Part shown: positions 47,799 to 55,921 of the stretch, piece by piece | How positions within the stretch are numbered: the stretch's first letter is position 1 | How the letters are laid out: each line of letters opens with the position of its first letter | Assembly: GCF_041431415.1 (NCBI RefSeq) | Contig: NZ_CP107845.1 | Span: forward strand, 6,572,001-6,636,000 | Direction: 5' to 3' | DNA: 64,000 nucleotides | Source: Streptomyces sp. NBC_00513 | GTDB taxonomy: Bacteria > Actinomycetota > Actinomycetes > Streptomycetales > Streptomycetaceae | Notes under the pieces: model-generated | The model's input: only the letters and a program-made list of their open reading frames with translations | Told to the model about the DNA's origin: nothing | The model's database searches: none | Translations under genes and position numbers: made by a program

Positions 47799-47879
47799 GG
47801 TGGTCTGCGTCTCAGGCGGTTCCGTTCCGCTCCGGTCGGGTCAGGGCCCGTGACCGGTGGCTGGCGGACCCTTGATCAC

Positions 47880-48015
47880 TCGGGTAGCGTCCTGGGCTGC
47901 CGAGTGGGGGAACCCGGTGCGAATCCGGGGCTGACGCGCAGCGGTGTGGAACGGCAGGGGGCCGCTTCCGAGCCCGAATGCCCATACGACACAGCGATTC
48001 ACCAGCCGTACCACG
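47880..48015 (+). promoter_or_regulatory. Cobalamin riboswitch 2
   Basis: On the plus strand GGGGGAACCCGGTGCGAATC, CGGGGCTGACGCGCAGCGGT and the box GAGCCCGAATGCCCATAC (47970-47987) match the cobalamin riboswitch. A -10-like TAGCGT lies at 47885-47890. It precedes the secreted toroid/DUF4430 gene by about 85 bp and is back to back with riboswitch 1. Confidence 0.9.
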
Positions 48016-48100
48016 CGTTCGGACGGCCGCCACCGCGCTCCGGGCCGCCCGCCCGCACGAGCTTCGGTCAGGCCGGCGTCCCTCATTCCAGGAGCAGGCC

Positions 48101-49513
48101 ATGTCCGGTCCCCGCACGTTCCGTCGCCTCACGCTCGCGGTGCCCGCCGCGCTCGGCGCCCTCGCCCTCACGGCGCTGCCCGCCTTCGCGACCTCCAGTC
48201 CCGCGCAGATCGCCACGTCCAAGACGAACGGTGTCGCCTACCTCAAGTCCCTCCAGGCCGCGGACGGTTCGTACGCCGGTTCCGGGTTGTCCAACGAGTG
48301 GGCGTTCAGCGCCTTCGCGGCCGCCGGCACCGCCGTCGTGGACGTCGCGCCCGGCGGCGACACCACGAAGAACGCCCGCACCGTCTACCGCAACCTGCTG
48401 TCCACCGCGGGATGGCCGTCCGGCTCCCCCGTCGTCACCGACTTCGAGCGCGGAACCCTCAACGCGTACGCCGCCGGCATCGACCCGGCCCGCGTCTCCG
48501 CCTCGCGCAACCTCGTCGCGAACGTCTACTCCTACTGGCAGACGGCGGAGGCCGGCTACTTCGGCCCGTCCGGCAACTTCAACGGCACCGTCTTCGCGGC
48601 CCTTTCGCTCGGCGGAGCCAAGACGCAGGCCGGTGGCGCCCGGATCCCGCAGGCGCTGACCGACTCCATGATCACCCGCATCCGCGCCAACCAGCACGTG
48701 GACGGCGGCTGGACCTACAACAAGGCCGAGGGCAACCCCACCGTCCTGAACTCCGCGAGCGACGTCGACATGACCGGCGCCGCCCTGGCCGCGCTCTGCG
48801 TCTCCGGCGTCCCGAACACCGACACGGACGTGGTGCAGGCGAAGAACTTCCTCAAGAGCACCCTCGTCGCCAACTCCGGTGCGTTCAACTCCCTGTACGG
48901 GGTCAACACCAGCTCCAACGGCTGGGGCGTCGCCGGCCTCAACGCCTGCGGCATCAACCCGCAGACCGGTGACTTCCTCACCGCCAACGGCAAGACCCCC
49001 ATCGACTTCCTGATCGCCAACCAGTACAACCCGGCGGGCGGCTTCAAGTACAAGCCGGCCGACACCACCCCCTCCGCCTATGCCTCCATCGACGCGCTGC
49101 GCGCCGTCGTCGGCGGCGGGTTCACCTCCGCTCCGCCGGTCCCGGTCACCCCGGGTGCCCCGCAGTGGGTCGCCCAGTCCACCTTCACCGCGGGTACCGC
49201 CACGAAGCTGGCGCTGACCGTCGACGACGGCGCGGGCAACCTGAAGGTCTGCTCGGTCGCCTTCACCCCGACCGGTACGACCACCACCCTCGGCGACGTC
49301 CTGAACGCCGCGACCACCGCCGCCACCCCGTCGGGTTGCGTCACGAGCGTGACCCCCTCCTCGGGCACCGGCACGATCACCAACGTCAACGGCAAGGCCA
49401 ACAGCGGTTCCAACACCTGGAAGGCCGGCGTCGACGGCTCCGCCTTCACCGGCGCCGCACGCAACAAGGTGATCAACGTGGGCGACACGATCGCCCTGCG
49501 CTGGGGCGCTTGA
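48101..49513 (+). CDS. Secreted transcobalamin-like protein (toroid + DUF4430-like domain)
   Basis: 470 residues from ATG 48101 (AGGAG upstream). Signal peptide to about residue 30 (LTLAVPAALGALALTALPAF). Residues ~35-350 are an alpha/alpha toroid with prenyltransferase-like repeats (GVAYLKSLQAADGSYAG; IRANQHVDGGWTYNKAEGN; FLIANQYNPAGGFKYKPAD). Residues ~360-470 form a DUF4430-like beta domain (ATKLALTVDDGAGNLKVCSV, ending INVGDTIALRWGA). This order, helical barrel then small beta domain, is that of intrinsic factor, transcobalamin and haptocorrin, which hold B12 between the two. Its own cobalamin riboswitch makes a B12-capturing role the best hypothesis. Confidence 0.85.
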   Translation: MSGPRTFRRLTLAVPAALGALALTALPAFATSSPAQIATSKTNGVAYLKSLQAADGSYAGSGLSNEWAFSAFAAAGTAVVDVAPGGDTTKNARTVYRNLLSTAGWPSGSPVVTDFERGTLNAYAAGIDPARVSASRNLVANVYSYWQTAEAGYFGPSGNFNGTVFAALSLGGAKTQAGGARIPQALTDSMITRIRANQHVDGGWTYNKAEGNPTVLNSASDVDMTGAALAALCVSGVPNTDTDVVQAKNFLKSTLVANSGAFNSLYGVNTSSNGWGVAGLNACGINPQTGDFLTANGKTPIDFLIANQYNPAGGFKYKPADTTPSAYASIDALRAVVGGGFTSAPPVPVTPGAPQWVAQSTFTAGTATKLALTVDDGAGNLKVCSVAFTPTGTTTTLGDVLNAATTAATPSGCVTSVTPSSGTGTITNVNGKANSGSNTWKAGVDGSAFTGAARNKVINVGDTIALRWGA

Positions 49514-49519
49514 TCGCCG

Positions 49520-49556
49520 GCGGGTGCGGGGCCCCGCGCACGGGGTCCGCACCCGC
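49520..49556 (+). terminator. Terminator after the transcobalamin-like gene
   Basis: GCGGGTGCGG (49520-49529) pairs perfectly with CCGCACCCGC (49547-49556), with an inner CCCCG / CGGGG stem. It starts 7 bases after the stop. The 49557-49725 gap shows no gene. Confidence 0.8.
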
Positions 49557-49725
49557 TGTCAGACCGCCCGGGGACGAGGTGGGCGACCCCTTCGAACGAG
49601 CAGCGTGCGGCGAGATCCTGGACCGGATATCGGCGAGAGGTGAGGGAGTTGGTCCGGGAGGGGGGTGCTCCACCGCCGCCGACGACCGGCCGTGGCCCCT
49701 CCCGGCGACCGGTCGTGATTCTTCG

Positions 49726-51141
49726 TCAGCCGCGGGAGGACGGGGGCGCTCCCGTGACCGGGTAGGGGATGAAGGTGCTGCTGTTCTCGTCGACGGCCAG
49801 GGGCCGGCCCAGCGGCGGCACGGCACGCTGCGGGCAGTCGAGGCGCTCGCAGAGGCGGCAGCCCATGCCGATGGGAGTGGCGGCCGCCGCATTGTCGAGG
49901 TCCAGGCCGTCGGCGTACACCAGGCGGGAGGCATGCCGGATCTCGCAGCCGAGTCCGATGGCGAAGGTCTTGCCGGGATCACCCCAGCCGCCGCGGTGAC
50001 GGGTGACGGCCCGGGCGGTCCACAGATGACGCTGACCGTCCGGCATCGCGGCGACCTGGACGTGGATGCGGCCGGGGGCGGCGAACGCCTCGTAGACGTT
50101 CCAGAGCGGGCAGGTGCCGCCGGCGCGGGAGAAGTGGAATCCGGTGGCGGACTGCCGCTTGGACATGTTCCCGGCCCGGTCCACCCGCACGAAGGAGAAG
50201 GGAACCCCGCGCAGCCTGGGGCGTTGGAGGGTGCTGAGCCGATGGCAGATGGTCTCGTGGCCGAGACCGAAATGGTCCGTGAGCCGCTCGATGTCGTAGC
50301 GGAACTCCTCGGCCGCCGCGTGGAACGCCGTGTACGGGAGGATCAGCGCGGCGGCGTGGTAGTTGGCGATGCCGATCCGGGCCAGCGCGTGGGCAGGGGA
50401 CCCGACGGGGAAGTCCTCGGCGGCCAGCCGGTCCAGCTCGTCCCCGTACTCGATCAGGGCGAGCTGGGTGGCCATGCGGAACGCCTGCCGGCCCGGGCGC
50501 AGCCGGCTGGACAGGTGCAGGACCCGGGTGGACGGATCGTAGTGGTGCAGCCGGTCGGAGTCCGTCGTCGTCCTGATCGAGTGCCGCTCGGAGAGGTGGC
50601 GGGTCAGGGCGTGGACGACGTCCCCGGGCCGGATGCCGATCTCGCGGGCCAGCGCCTCCGCGGCGAGGTCGGTGTCGTGGAGGTAGTTCTGCCGGCGGTA
50701 GAAGAACTCCCGGATCTCCTCGTGGGGTGAGCGCGGGGCCTCCGCCGGCGAGTCCCGGCCATCGGCGGCATCGGCGAGACGCTCGGCCAGCAACTGGCTC
50801 CGCCGACCCAGGTCGAGGAGGACCGAGGCGACGGCGGGCATTCGGGTGGCCAGCTCGGACAGATCGGAGGGGGAGACGCGGGCCTCGGCGACCTGCTGGG
50901 CGAGCGCCTCGCGCAGGTCGGCCACCAGCCGGCTGGTGTCGCGTTCGGAGAAGAAGCCCGGGTCGACCCCGAAGGCCTCGGTGAGCCGCAACAGCACGGG
51001 CACCGTGAGGGGGCGGGAGTCGTGCTCCATCTGGTTGAGGTAGCTGGGGGAGATCGCGAGGACCCTGGCCAGGTCGGCCTGGGTCATCCGTCGCTCCTCG
51101 CGCAGCCGCCGCAGTCTGGCCCCCGCGTACGTCTTGCTCAC
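49726..51141 (-). CDS. RamB-like regulator (XRE + IrrE/DUF955-type domain)
   Basis: 471 residues from GTG 51141. An N-terminal HTH (GARLRRLREERRMTQADLAR, VLAISPSYLNQMEHDSRPLT) is followed by a long sensory region of the short-chain acyl-CoA regulator family, including HFSRAGGTCPLWNVYEAFAA and a C-terminal cysteine set (GMGCRLCERLDCPQRA). Corynebacterium RamB, of this family, controls glyoxylate-cycle genes. Here it is divergent from aceA-aceB, which supports the same role. TTGGCAA repeats lie in the shared region. Confidence 0.87.
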   Translation of the reverse strand: MSKTYAGARLRRLREERRMTQADLARVLAISPSYLNQMEHDSRPLTVPVLLRLTEAFGVDPGFFSERDTSRLVADLREALAQQVAEARVSPSDLSELATRMPAVASVLLDLGRRSQLLAERLADAADGRDSPAEAPRSPHEEIREFFYRRQNYLHDTDLAAEALAREIGIRPGDVVHALTRHLSERHSIRTTTDSDRLHHYDPSTRVLHLSSRLRPGRQAFRMATQLALIEYGDELDRLAAEDFPVGSPAHALARIGIANYHAAALILPYTAFHAAAEEFRYDIERLTDHFGLGHETICHRLSTLQRPRLRGVPFSFVRVDRAGNMSKRQSATGFHFSRAGGTCPLWNVYEAFAAPGRIHVQVAAMPDGQRHLWTARAVTRHRGGWGDPGKTFAIGLGCEIRHASRLVYADGLDLDNAAAATPIGMGCRLCERLDCPQRAVPPLGRPLAVDENSSTFIPYPVTGAPPSSRG

Positions 51142-51212
51142 CGCACTCCTTTCACCGTCGGCCGTGCCCGGTCAGGATAGGTCGGCCACCGTCCCGGGAG
51201 GGCTTCGCAACC

Positions 51213-51490
51213 TTGGCAATTCCGGCCCCGAAGATTGGCAAAGCTTGGCAGATGTACCTCCTTGATGGCACCCCGTGCCAGTGTCAGAGTCAGTCCTGCG
51301 GCCAGCCGGAACCGGTAGCCGGGACAGCCTCAGACCCCCGAATCGCGCCCTGATGTCGGAGGGTTGTGGAGGCCCGCTCCCGAAGATCGGCAGCATTGCT
51401 CAGCTCCGGCCCACGGGCGGGTCCGGCGGCCGCACCTCTTCTCAGGCACAGAGTGCCAATGCACGAATCAGTACCAGGGGCATTGGCAAG
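51213..51490. promoter_or_regulatory. TTGGCAA repeat operator region of aceA/ramB-like pair
   Basis: TTGGCAA-like words occur at 51213-51219, 51235-51242 (TTGGCAAA) and 51245-51250, with TGCCAAT at 51454-51460 and TTGGCAAG at 51483-51490. The first three form a cluster near the regulator, the other two lie directly before aceA. They are candidate binding sites for the divergent regulator. The 51142-51519 gap holds no gene. Confidence 0.6.
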
Positions 51491-51519
51491 ACACGCGACG
51501 GATGGAAACGGTGACGGTC

Positions 51520-52806
51520 ATGGCAGAGGCGAACACGACGGCGGCGGCCGAACAGCTCAAGCAGCGGTGGGCCGACGACCCGCGCTGGACGGGCATCGAG
51601 CGCACCTACTCGGCCGAGGACGTGGTCCGGCTGTCGGGCAGTGTCCGCGAGGAACACACCCTGGCCCGGCGGGGCGCCGAACGCCTGTGGCGGCAGCTCC
51701 ACGAGCAGGACTACATCCACGCGCTGGGCGCGCTGACCGGCGGCCAGGCCGTCCAGCAGGTGCGCGCCGGCCTCCAGGCGATCTACCTCTCGGGCTGGCA
51801 GGTCGCGGCCGACGCGAACCAGGCCGGACACACCTACCCGGACCAGAGCCTCTACCCGGTCAACTCGGTTCCCCAGGTCGTCCGTCGGATCAACAACGCA
51901 CTGCTGCGCGCCGACCAGATCGCCACCGCCGAGGGCGGCACGGACACCACGGACTGGCTCGCGCCGATCGTCGCCGACGCCGAGGCCGGCTTCGGCGGCC
52001 CGCTCAACGCGTTCGAACTGACCAAGGCGATGATCGCGGCGGGCGCCGCCGGCATCCACTACGAGGACCAGTTGGCCTCGGAGAAGAAGTGCGGGCACCT
52101 CGGCGGCAAGGTCCTCGTTCCGACCTCGCAGCACATCCGCACCCTGAACGCGGCCCGCCTGGCCGCCGACATCGCCGACACCCCGACCCTGATCATCGCC
52201 CGTACGGACGCCCTCGCCGCGACCCTGCTGACCAGCGACGTCGACGAGCACGACGCCGAGTTCTGCACCGGCGAGCGCACCGCCGAGGGCTTCTACCACG
52301 TCCGGAACGGCATGGCGCCGGTCATCGCCCGCGGCCTGGCCTACGCCCCGTACGCGGACCTGATCTGGGTGGAGACCGGCACACCGGACCTGGAGCAGGC
52401 CCGCGAGTTCGCCGAGGCCATCCACGCGCGGTACCCGGACCAGATGCTCGCCTACAACTGCTCGCCGTCCTTCAACTGGAAGGCGGCCCTGGACGACGAC
52501 CAGATCGCCAAGTTCCAACGCGAACTCGGCGCGATGGGCTACCGCTTCCAGTTCATCACCCTGGCCGGCTTCCACTCCCTCAATCACGGCATGTTCGACC
52601 TCGCCCGCGGCTACGCCGAGCACGGCATGACCGCCTACGTCGACCTCCAGGAACGCGAGTTCGCCTCCCAGGCCCAGGGCTTCACGGCCGTCAAGCACCA
52701 GCGCGAGGTCGGCACCGGGTACTTCGACCTGGTCTCCACCGCCGTCAACCCGACCTCCTCCACCACCGCGCTCTCCGGCTCCACCGAGGAAGAGCAGTTC
52801 CACTAG
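51520..52806 (+). CDS. aceA: Isocitrate lyase
   Basis: 428 residues. The signature [12 protein letters not shown] contains the catalytic Cys (KKCGH around residue 188-192). Other conserved blocks: [51 protein letters not shown] and [10 protein letters not shown]. It splits isocitrate to glyoxylate and succinate, the first glyoxylate-shunt step for growth on acetate or fatty acids. ATG 51520 gives the usual short N-terminus ([20 protein letters not shown]); ATG 51502 is possible. Followed by an intercistronic hairpin and aceB. Confidence 0.96.
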   Translation: MAEANTTAAAEQLKQRWADDPRWTGIERTYSAEDVVRLSGSVREEHTLARRGAERLWRQLHEQDYIHALGALTGGQAVQQVRAGLQAIYLSGWQVAADANQAGHTYPDQSLYPVNSVPQVVRRINNALLRADQIATAEGGTDTTDWLAPIVADAEAGFGGPLNAFELTKAMIAAGAAGIHYEDQLASEKKCGHLGGKVLVPTSQHIRTLNAARLAADIADTPTLIIARTDALAATLLTSDVDEHDAEFCTGERTAEGFYHVRNGMAPVIARGLAYAPYADLIWVETGTPDLEQAREFAEAIHARYPDQMLAYNCSPSFNWKAALDDDQIAKFQRELGAMGYRFQFITLAGFHSLNHGMFDLARGYAEHGMTAYVDLQEREFASQAQGFTAVKHQREVGTGYFDLVSTAVNPTSSTTALSGSTEEEQFH

Positions 52807-52836
52807 GACCTGTCGTCGAAGTTTCGCCTGGCCCGC

Positions 52837-52866
52837 GGCGCCCGAGAGGCCTGTCCCTCGGGCGCC
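52837..52866 (+). other. Intercistronic hairpin between aceA and aceB
   Basis: A perfect 10-bp stem GGCGCCCGAG / CTCGGGCGCC with a 10-base loop. It could attenuate aceB or protect aceA mRNA. Confidence 0.6.
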
Positions 52867-52895
52867 CGCCGCCCCACGCCGAGGAGCAGAACCGC

Positions 52896-54494
52896 ATGTC
52901 ACTCACGCCCCTGACCAGCCATGTCCGGGTTCTCGGCGCGCCGGATGAGCGCCACGACGAGATCCTGACCCCCGCGGCCCTGGAGTTCGTCGGCCGACTC
53001 GACGCCGCGTTCGCGGACCGACGCCTGGAGATCCTCAAGGAACGCCGCCGCCGCTCCGCCCACCTGGTCTCCGGCTCACCGCTCGACTTCTCCCGGGCCA
53101 CCTCCGCCGTCCGCGCCGACCCCGACTGGCGGGCCGCACCCCTCGCGCCCGGCCTCACCGACCGCCGGGTCGAGATCACCGGACCGCCCGAGCGCCGCAT
53201 GGCGATCAACGCGCTGAACTCCGGGGCGAAGGTCTGGATGGCGGACTTCGAGGACGCCACCGCCCCCACCTGGAACAACATCATCGGCGGGCAGCTCACC
53301 CTGCTCGACGCCATCGAGCGACGCATCGACTTCACCACCCCCGAGGGCAAGGAGTACCGCCTCGGCGCGAACCTCGCGACCATCATGGTCCGCCCGCGCG
53401 GCTGGCACCTCCTCGAAGAACACCTGGAGATCGACGGCCGGCCCGTGTCCGCCTCCCTCGTCGACTTCGGCCTGTACTTCTTCCACTGCGCGCGGCGGCA
53501 GATCGACGCCGGGCACGGCCCCTACTTCTACCTTCCCAAGCTGGAGAACCGGACCGAAGCCCGCCTGTGGAACGACGTGTTCGTCCTGGCCCAGGAACTC
53601 CTCGGCATCCCCCGCGGCACCGTCCGCGCGACCGTCCTCATCGAGACGATCACCGCCGCCTTCGAGATGGAGGAGATCCTCCACGAACTGCGCGAGCACA
53701 GCGCGGGCCTCAACGCCGGCCGCTGGGACTACCTGTTCAGCCTGATCAAGACCTTCGGCCACCGGACCGACTTCCAACTGCCCGACCGGGCGAAGGTCAC
53801 CATGACCGCCCCGTTCATGCGGGCCTACACGGAACTCCTCGTGCGGACCTGCCACCGACGCGGCGCCCACGCCATCGGAGGCATGGCCGCGCACGTCCCC
53901 AGCCGGGACGCGGACGCCAACGCCGCCGCGCTCGCCAAGGTCCGCCTCGACAAGGAACGGGAGGCCGAGGACGGCTTCGACGGCTCCTGGGTCGCCCACC
54001 CCGGCCTGGTCCCCGTCTGCCGCGAGGTCTTCGACGGTGTCCTCGGAGACCGACCGAACCAACTGGACCGCACCCGCGAGGACGTCGAGGTCACCGCCGC
54101 CGACCTGCTGTCCGTCCGCAGGATCGCCGCCCCGCCGACCCCCGAGGGCATCCGCTCCAACGTCGCCGTGGCCCTGCGCTACTTCGACGCCTGGCTGCGC
54201 GGCAGCGGCGCCGTCGCCCTGGGCGGCCTGATGGAGGACGCCGCGACCGCCGAGATCGCCCGCGTCCAGATCTGGCAGTGGCTGCGCCACGACCGGGTGG
54301 ACCGCGGGGCGGTCATCGAGTTCCTCGACGCCGAATGCGCGGCCCTGGAGGCCGAGGACCCGCGGGCGCTGGTCCTCGAAGCACGGGAGGTCTTCGTGGA
54401 CACCGCGCTCTCCGTGCGGCTCCCCGCCTTCTTCACCCCCGACGCCTACACCCGCCACCTCGTCCGCGCCGCCGCCGTGCGGGTGAACGCGTGA
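52896..54494 (+). CDS. aceB: Malate synthase A
   Basis: 532 residues from ATG 52896 (GAGGAG upstream). Malate synthase A landmarks: MADFEDATAPTWNNIIGGQL, TIMVRPRGWHL, FYLPKLENRTEARLWNDVF, the catalytic region IETITAAFEMEEIL and KTFGHRTDFQLPDR, and GAHAIGGMAAHVPSRDADAN. It condenses glyoxylate with acetyl-CoA to malate, the second shunt step. Overlaps the next gene by four bases (GTGA). Confidence 0.96.
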   Translation: MSLTPLTSHVRVLGAPDERHDEILTPAALEFVGRLDAAFADRRLEILKERRRRSAHLVSGSPLDFSRATSAVRADPDWRAAPLAPGLTDRRVEITGPPERRMAINALNSGAKVWMADFEDATAPTWNNIIGGQLTLLDAIERRIDFTTPEGKEYRLGANLATIMVRPRGWHLLEEHLEIDGRPVSASLVDFGLYFFHCARRQIDAGHGPYFYLPKLENRTEARLWNDVFVLAQELLGIPRGTVRATVLIETITAAFEMEEILHELREHSAGLNAGRWDYLFSLIKTFGHRTDFQLPDRAKVTMTAPFMRAYTELLVRTCHRRGAHAIGGMAAHVPSRDADANAAALAKVRLDKEREAEDGFDGSWVAHPGLVPVCREVFDGVLGDRPNQLDRTREDVEVTAADLLSVRRIAAPPTPEGIRSNVAVALRYFDAWLRGSGAVALGGLMEDAATAEIARVQIWQWLRHDRVDRGAVIEFLDAECAALEAEDPRALVLEAREVFVDTALSVRLPAFFTPDAYTRHLVRAAAVRVNA

Positions 54495-55375
54495 ACGCCC
54501 CCGAGGGAGCGCCCCGGATCCGGCGCGTCGGAGTCGTCGGCGGCGGGCAGATGGGTGCCGGCATCGCCGAGGTCTGCGCCCGCGCCGGCATCGACACGGT
54601 GGTGGCCGAGGCGGACTCCGTCGCCGCCCGAACAGCCCGCGAACGCGTCGCCGTCTCCCTGGAACGCGCCGTCCAACGCGGCAAGCTCGACCGGGCCTCC
54701 GCCGAGGACGCCCTCGCCCGGCTCGTGTTCACCGGCGACCTGGAGGACCTCGCCGACCGGCAACTCGTCATCGAGGCCGTCACCGAGAACCCCGACGCCA
54801 AGACGGAGATCTTCACCGCCCTCGACAAGCTCGTCGAGGACCCGCGGGCCATCCTCGCCACGAACACCTCGGCCATCCCGATCATGCGGCTGGGCATGGC
54901 CACCGGCCGTGCCGACCGGGTCGTGGGCCTGCACTTCTTCAACCCCGTGCCCGTCCTGCCGCTCGTCGAGGTCGTGTCCTCCCTGCACACCTCGGCGGAC
55001 ACCCTCGCCGCGGTCGAGGCCTTCGCCCGCGACGCCCTCGGCAAGACGACCGTCCGCTCCCAGGACCGGGCCGGCTTCGTCGTCAACGCGCTGCTCGTCC
55101 CCTACCTCCTCTCGGCCATCCGCATGGCCGAATCCGGGTTCGCGAGCGCCACCGACGTGGACGCCGGAATGGAACTCGGCTGCGCCCACCCGATGGGACC
55201 GCTCAAACTGGCCGACCTGATCGGCCTGGACACGGTCGCCGCGATAGCCGAGTCGCTGTACGAGGAGTTCAAGGAACCCCTGTACGCCCCGCCCCCGCTG
55301 CTCCAGCGGATGGTGCAGGCGGGACTGCTCGGCCGCAAGAGCGGCCGCGGGTTCCACACATACGGCCGGGGCTGA
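54491..55375 (+). CDS. 3-hydroxybutyryl/3-hydroxyacyl-CoA dehydrogenase
   Basis: 294 residues from GTG 54491. N-terminal Rossmann motif VGVVGGGQMGAGIAEVCARA; ILATNTSAIPI; the active-site His in GLHFFNPVPVLPLVEVV; then VVNALLVPYLLSAIRMAESG and GRKSGRGFHTYG at the end. It oxidises L-3-hydroxyacyl-CoA with NAD+ in beta-oxidation or butanoyl-CoA metabolism. Its place behind aceA-aceB, with a four-base overlap, suits combined fatty-acid and C2 use. It is slightly longer than the ~280 aa of stand-alone homologues. Confidence 0.92.
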   Translation: MNAPEGAPRIRRVGVVGGGQMGAGIAEVCARAGIDTVVAEADSVAARTARERVAVSLERAVQRGKLDRASAEDALARLVFTGDLEDLADRQLVIEAVTENPDAKTEIFTALDKLVEDPRAILATNTSAIPIMRLGMATGRADRVVGLHFFNPVPVLPLVEVVSSLHTSADTLAAVEAFARDALGKTTVRSQDRAGFVVNALLVPYLLSAIRMAESGFASATDVDAGMELGCAHPMGPLKLADLIGLDTVAAIAESLYEEFKEPLYAPPPLLQRMVQAGLLGRKSGRGFHTYGRG

Positions 55376-55427
55376 GGGCCCCGGCGGGTCTCCGGGCCGA
55401 GGGTGCGCCGGAGGCCGCACGAGAAGA

Positions 55428-55463
55428 CCGGGGGTGCGGTGAGTGGTGTCACCGCACCCCCGG
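55428..55463 (+). terminator. Strong terminator after the glyoxylate operon
   Basis: A perfect 15-bp stem CCGGGGGTGCGGTGA / TCACCGCACCCCCGG with a 6-base loop. Confidence 0.88.
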
Positions 55464-55524
55464 GCGTGTCTCATTTCACCGTCCGACATGTGGGAAGCCG
55501 TGTTCATTGACCGGGCTGTCGACC

Positions 55525-55745
55525 TAGTGTGGGCCTCGCAGCTGGTTCGCCCCCGTCCGCCAGGCGGGATGCGTCGCAAGAGGGAACCCGGTGGGAATCC
55601 GGGACTGCCCCGCAGCGGTGAGCGGGAACGACCGCCGTCATACGCACTGGGACCGGAACCGGTCCTGGGAAGCGACGGCCAGTAGGTGCCCGCCGGGAGA
55701 CCGGCAGGCGTGCCCGCGAGTCCGAAGACCTGCCCGTTGCCCGAG
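55525..55745 (+). promoter_or_regulatory. Cobalamin riboswitch 3 (metE)
   Basis: A -10-like TAGTGT (55525-55530) is followed by AGAGGGAACCCGGTGGGAAT, CCGGGACTGCCCCGCAGCGG and the near-consensus B12 box GAGTCCGAAGACCTGCC (55719-55735). It leads into metE, where B12 repression of the B12-independent methionine synthase is well known. Confidence 0.95.
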
Positions 55746-55921
55746 CGCGATCGACCGCGCCCGGTTTCCCGGTGACCTCGTGGGCGGGTCGGCGTGCTTC
55801 AGGCGGATCCTCCCCGTCGCGTACACGGACGTACGCGACCCCGGCGGTCCGCCCGTTCCGGCACCCTTCGCACCCTCGGCCCTCACCGGTCCATGGAGAC
55901 AAGCTCGCGAAGGAGAGTTCC

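Noticed and set aside
47665..47853. Short ORFs in the divergent riboswitch region
   Set aside because: Lie in structured leader RNA and show no coding character.
55443..55685. 80-codon frame upstream of metE
   Set aside because: It spans the riboswitch; the conserved RNA core explains this sequence.
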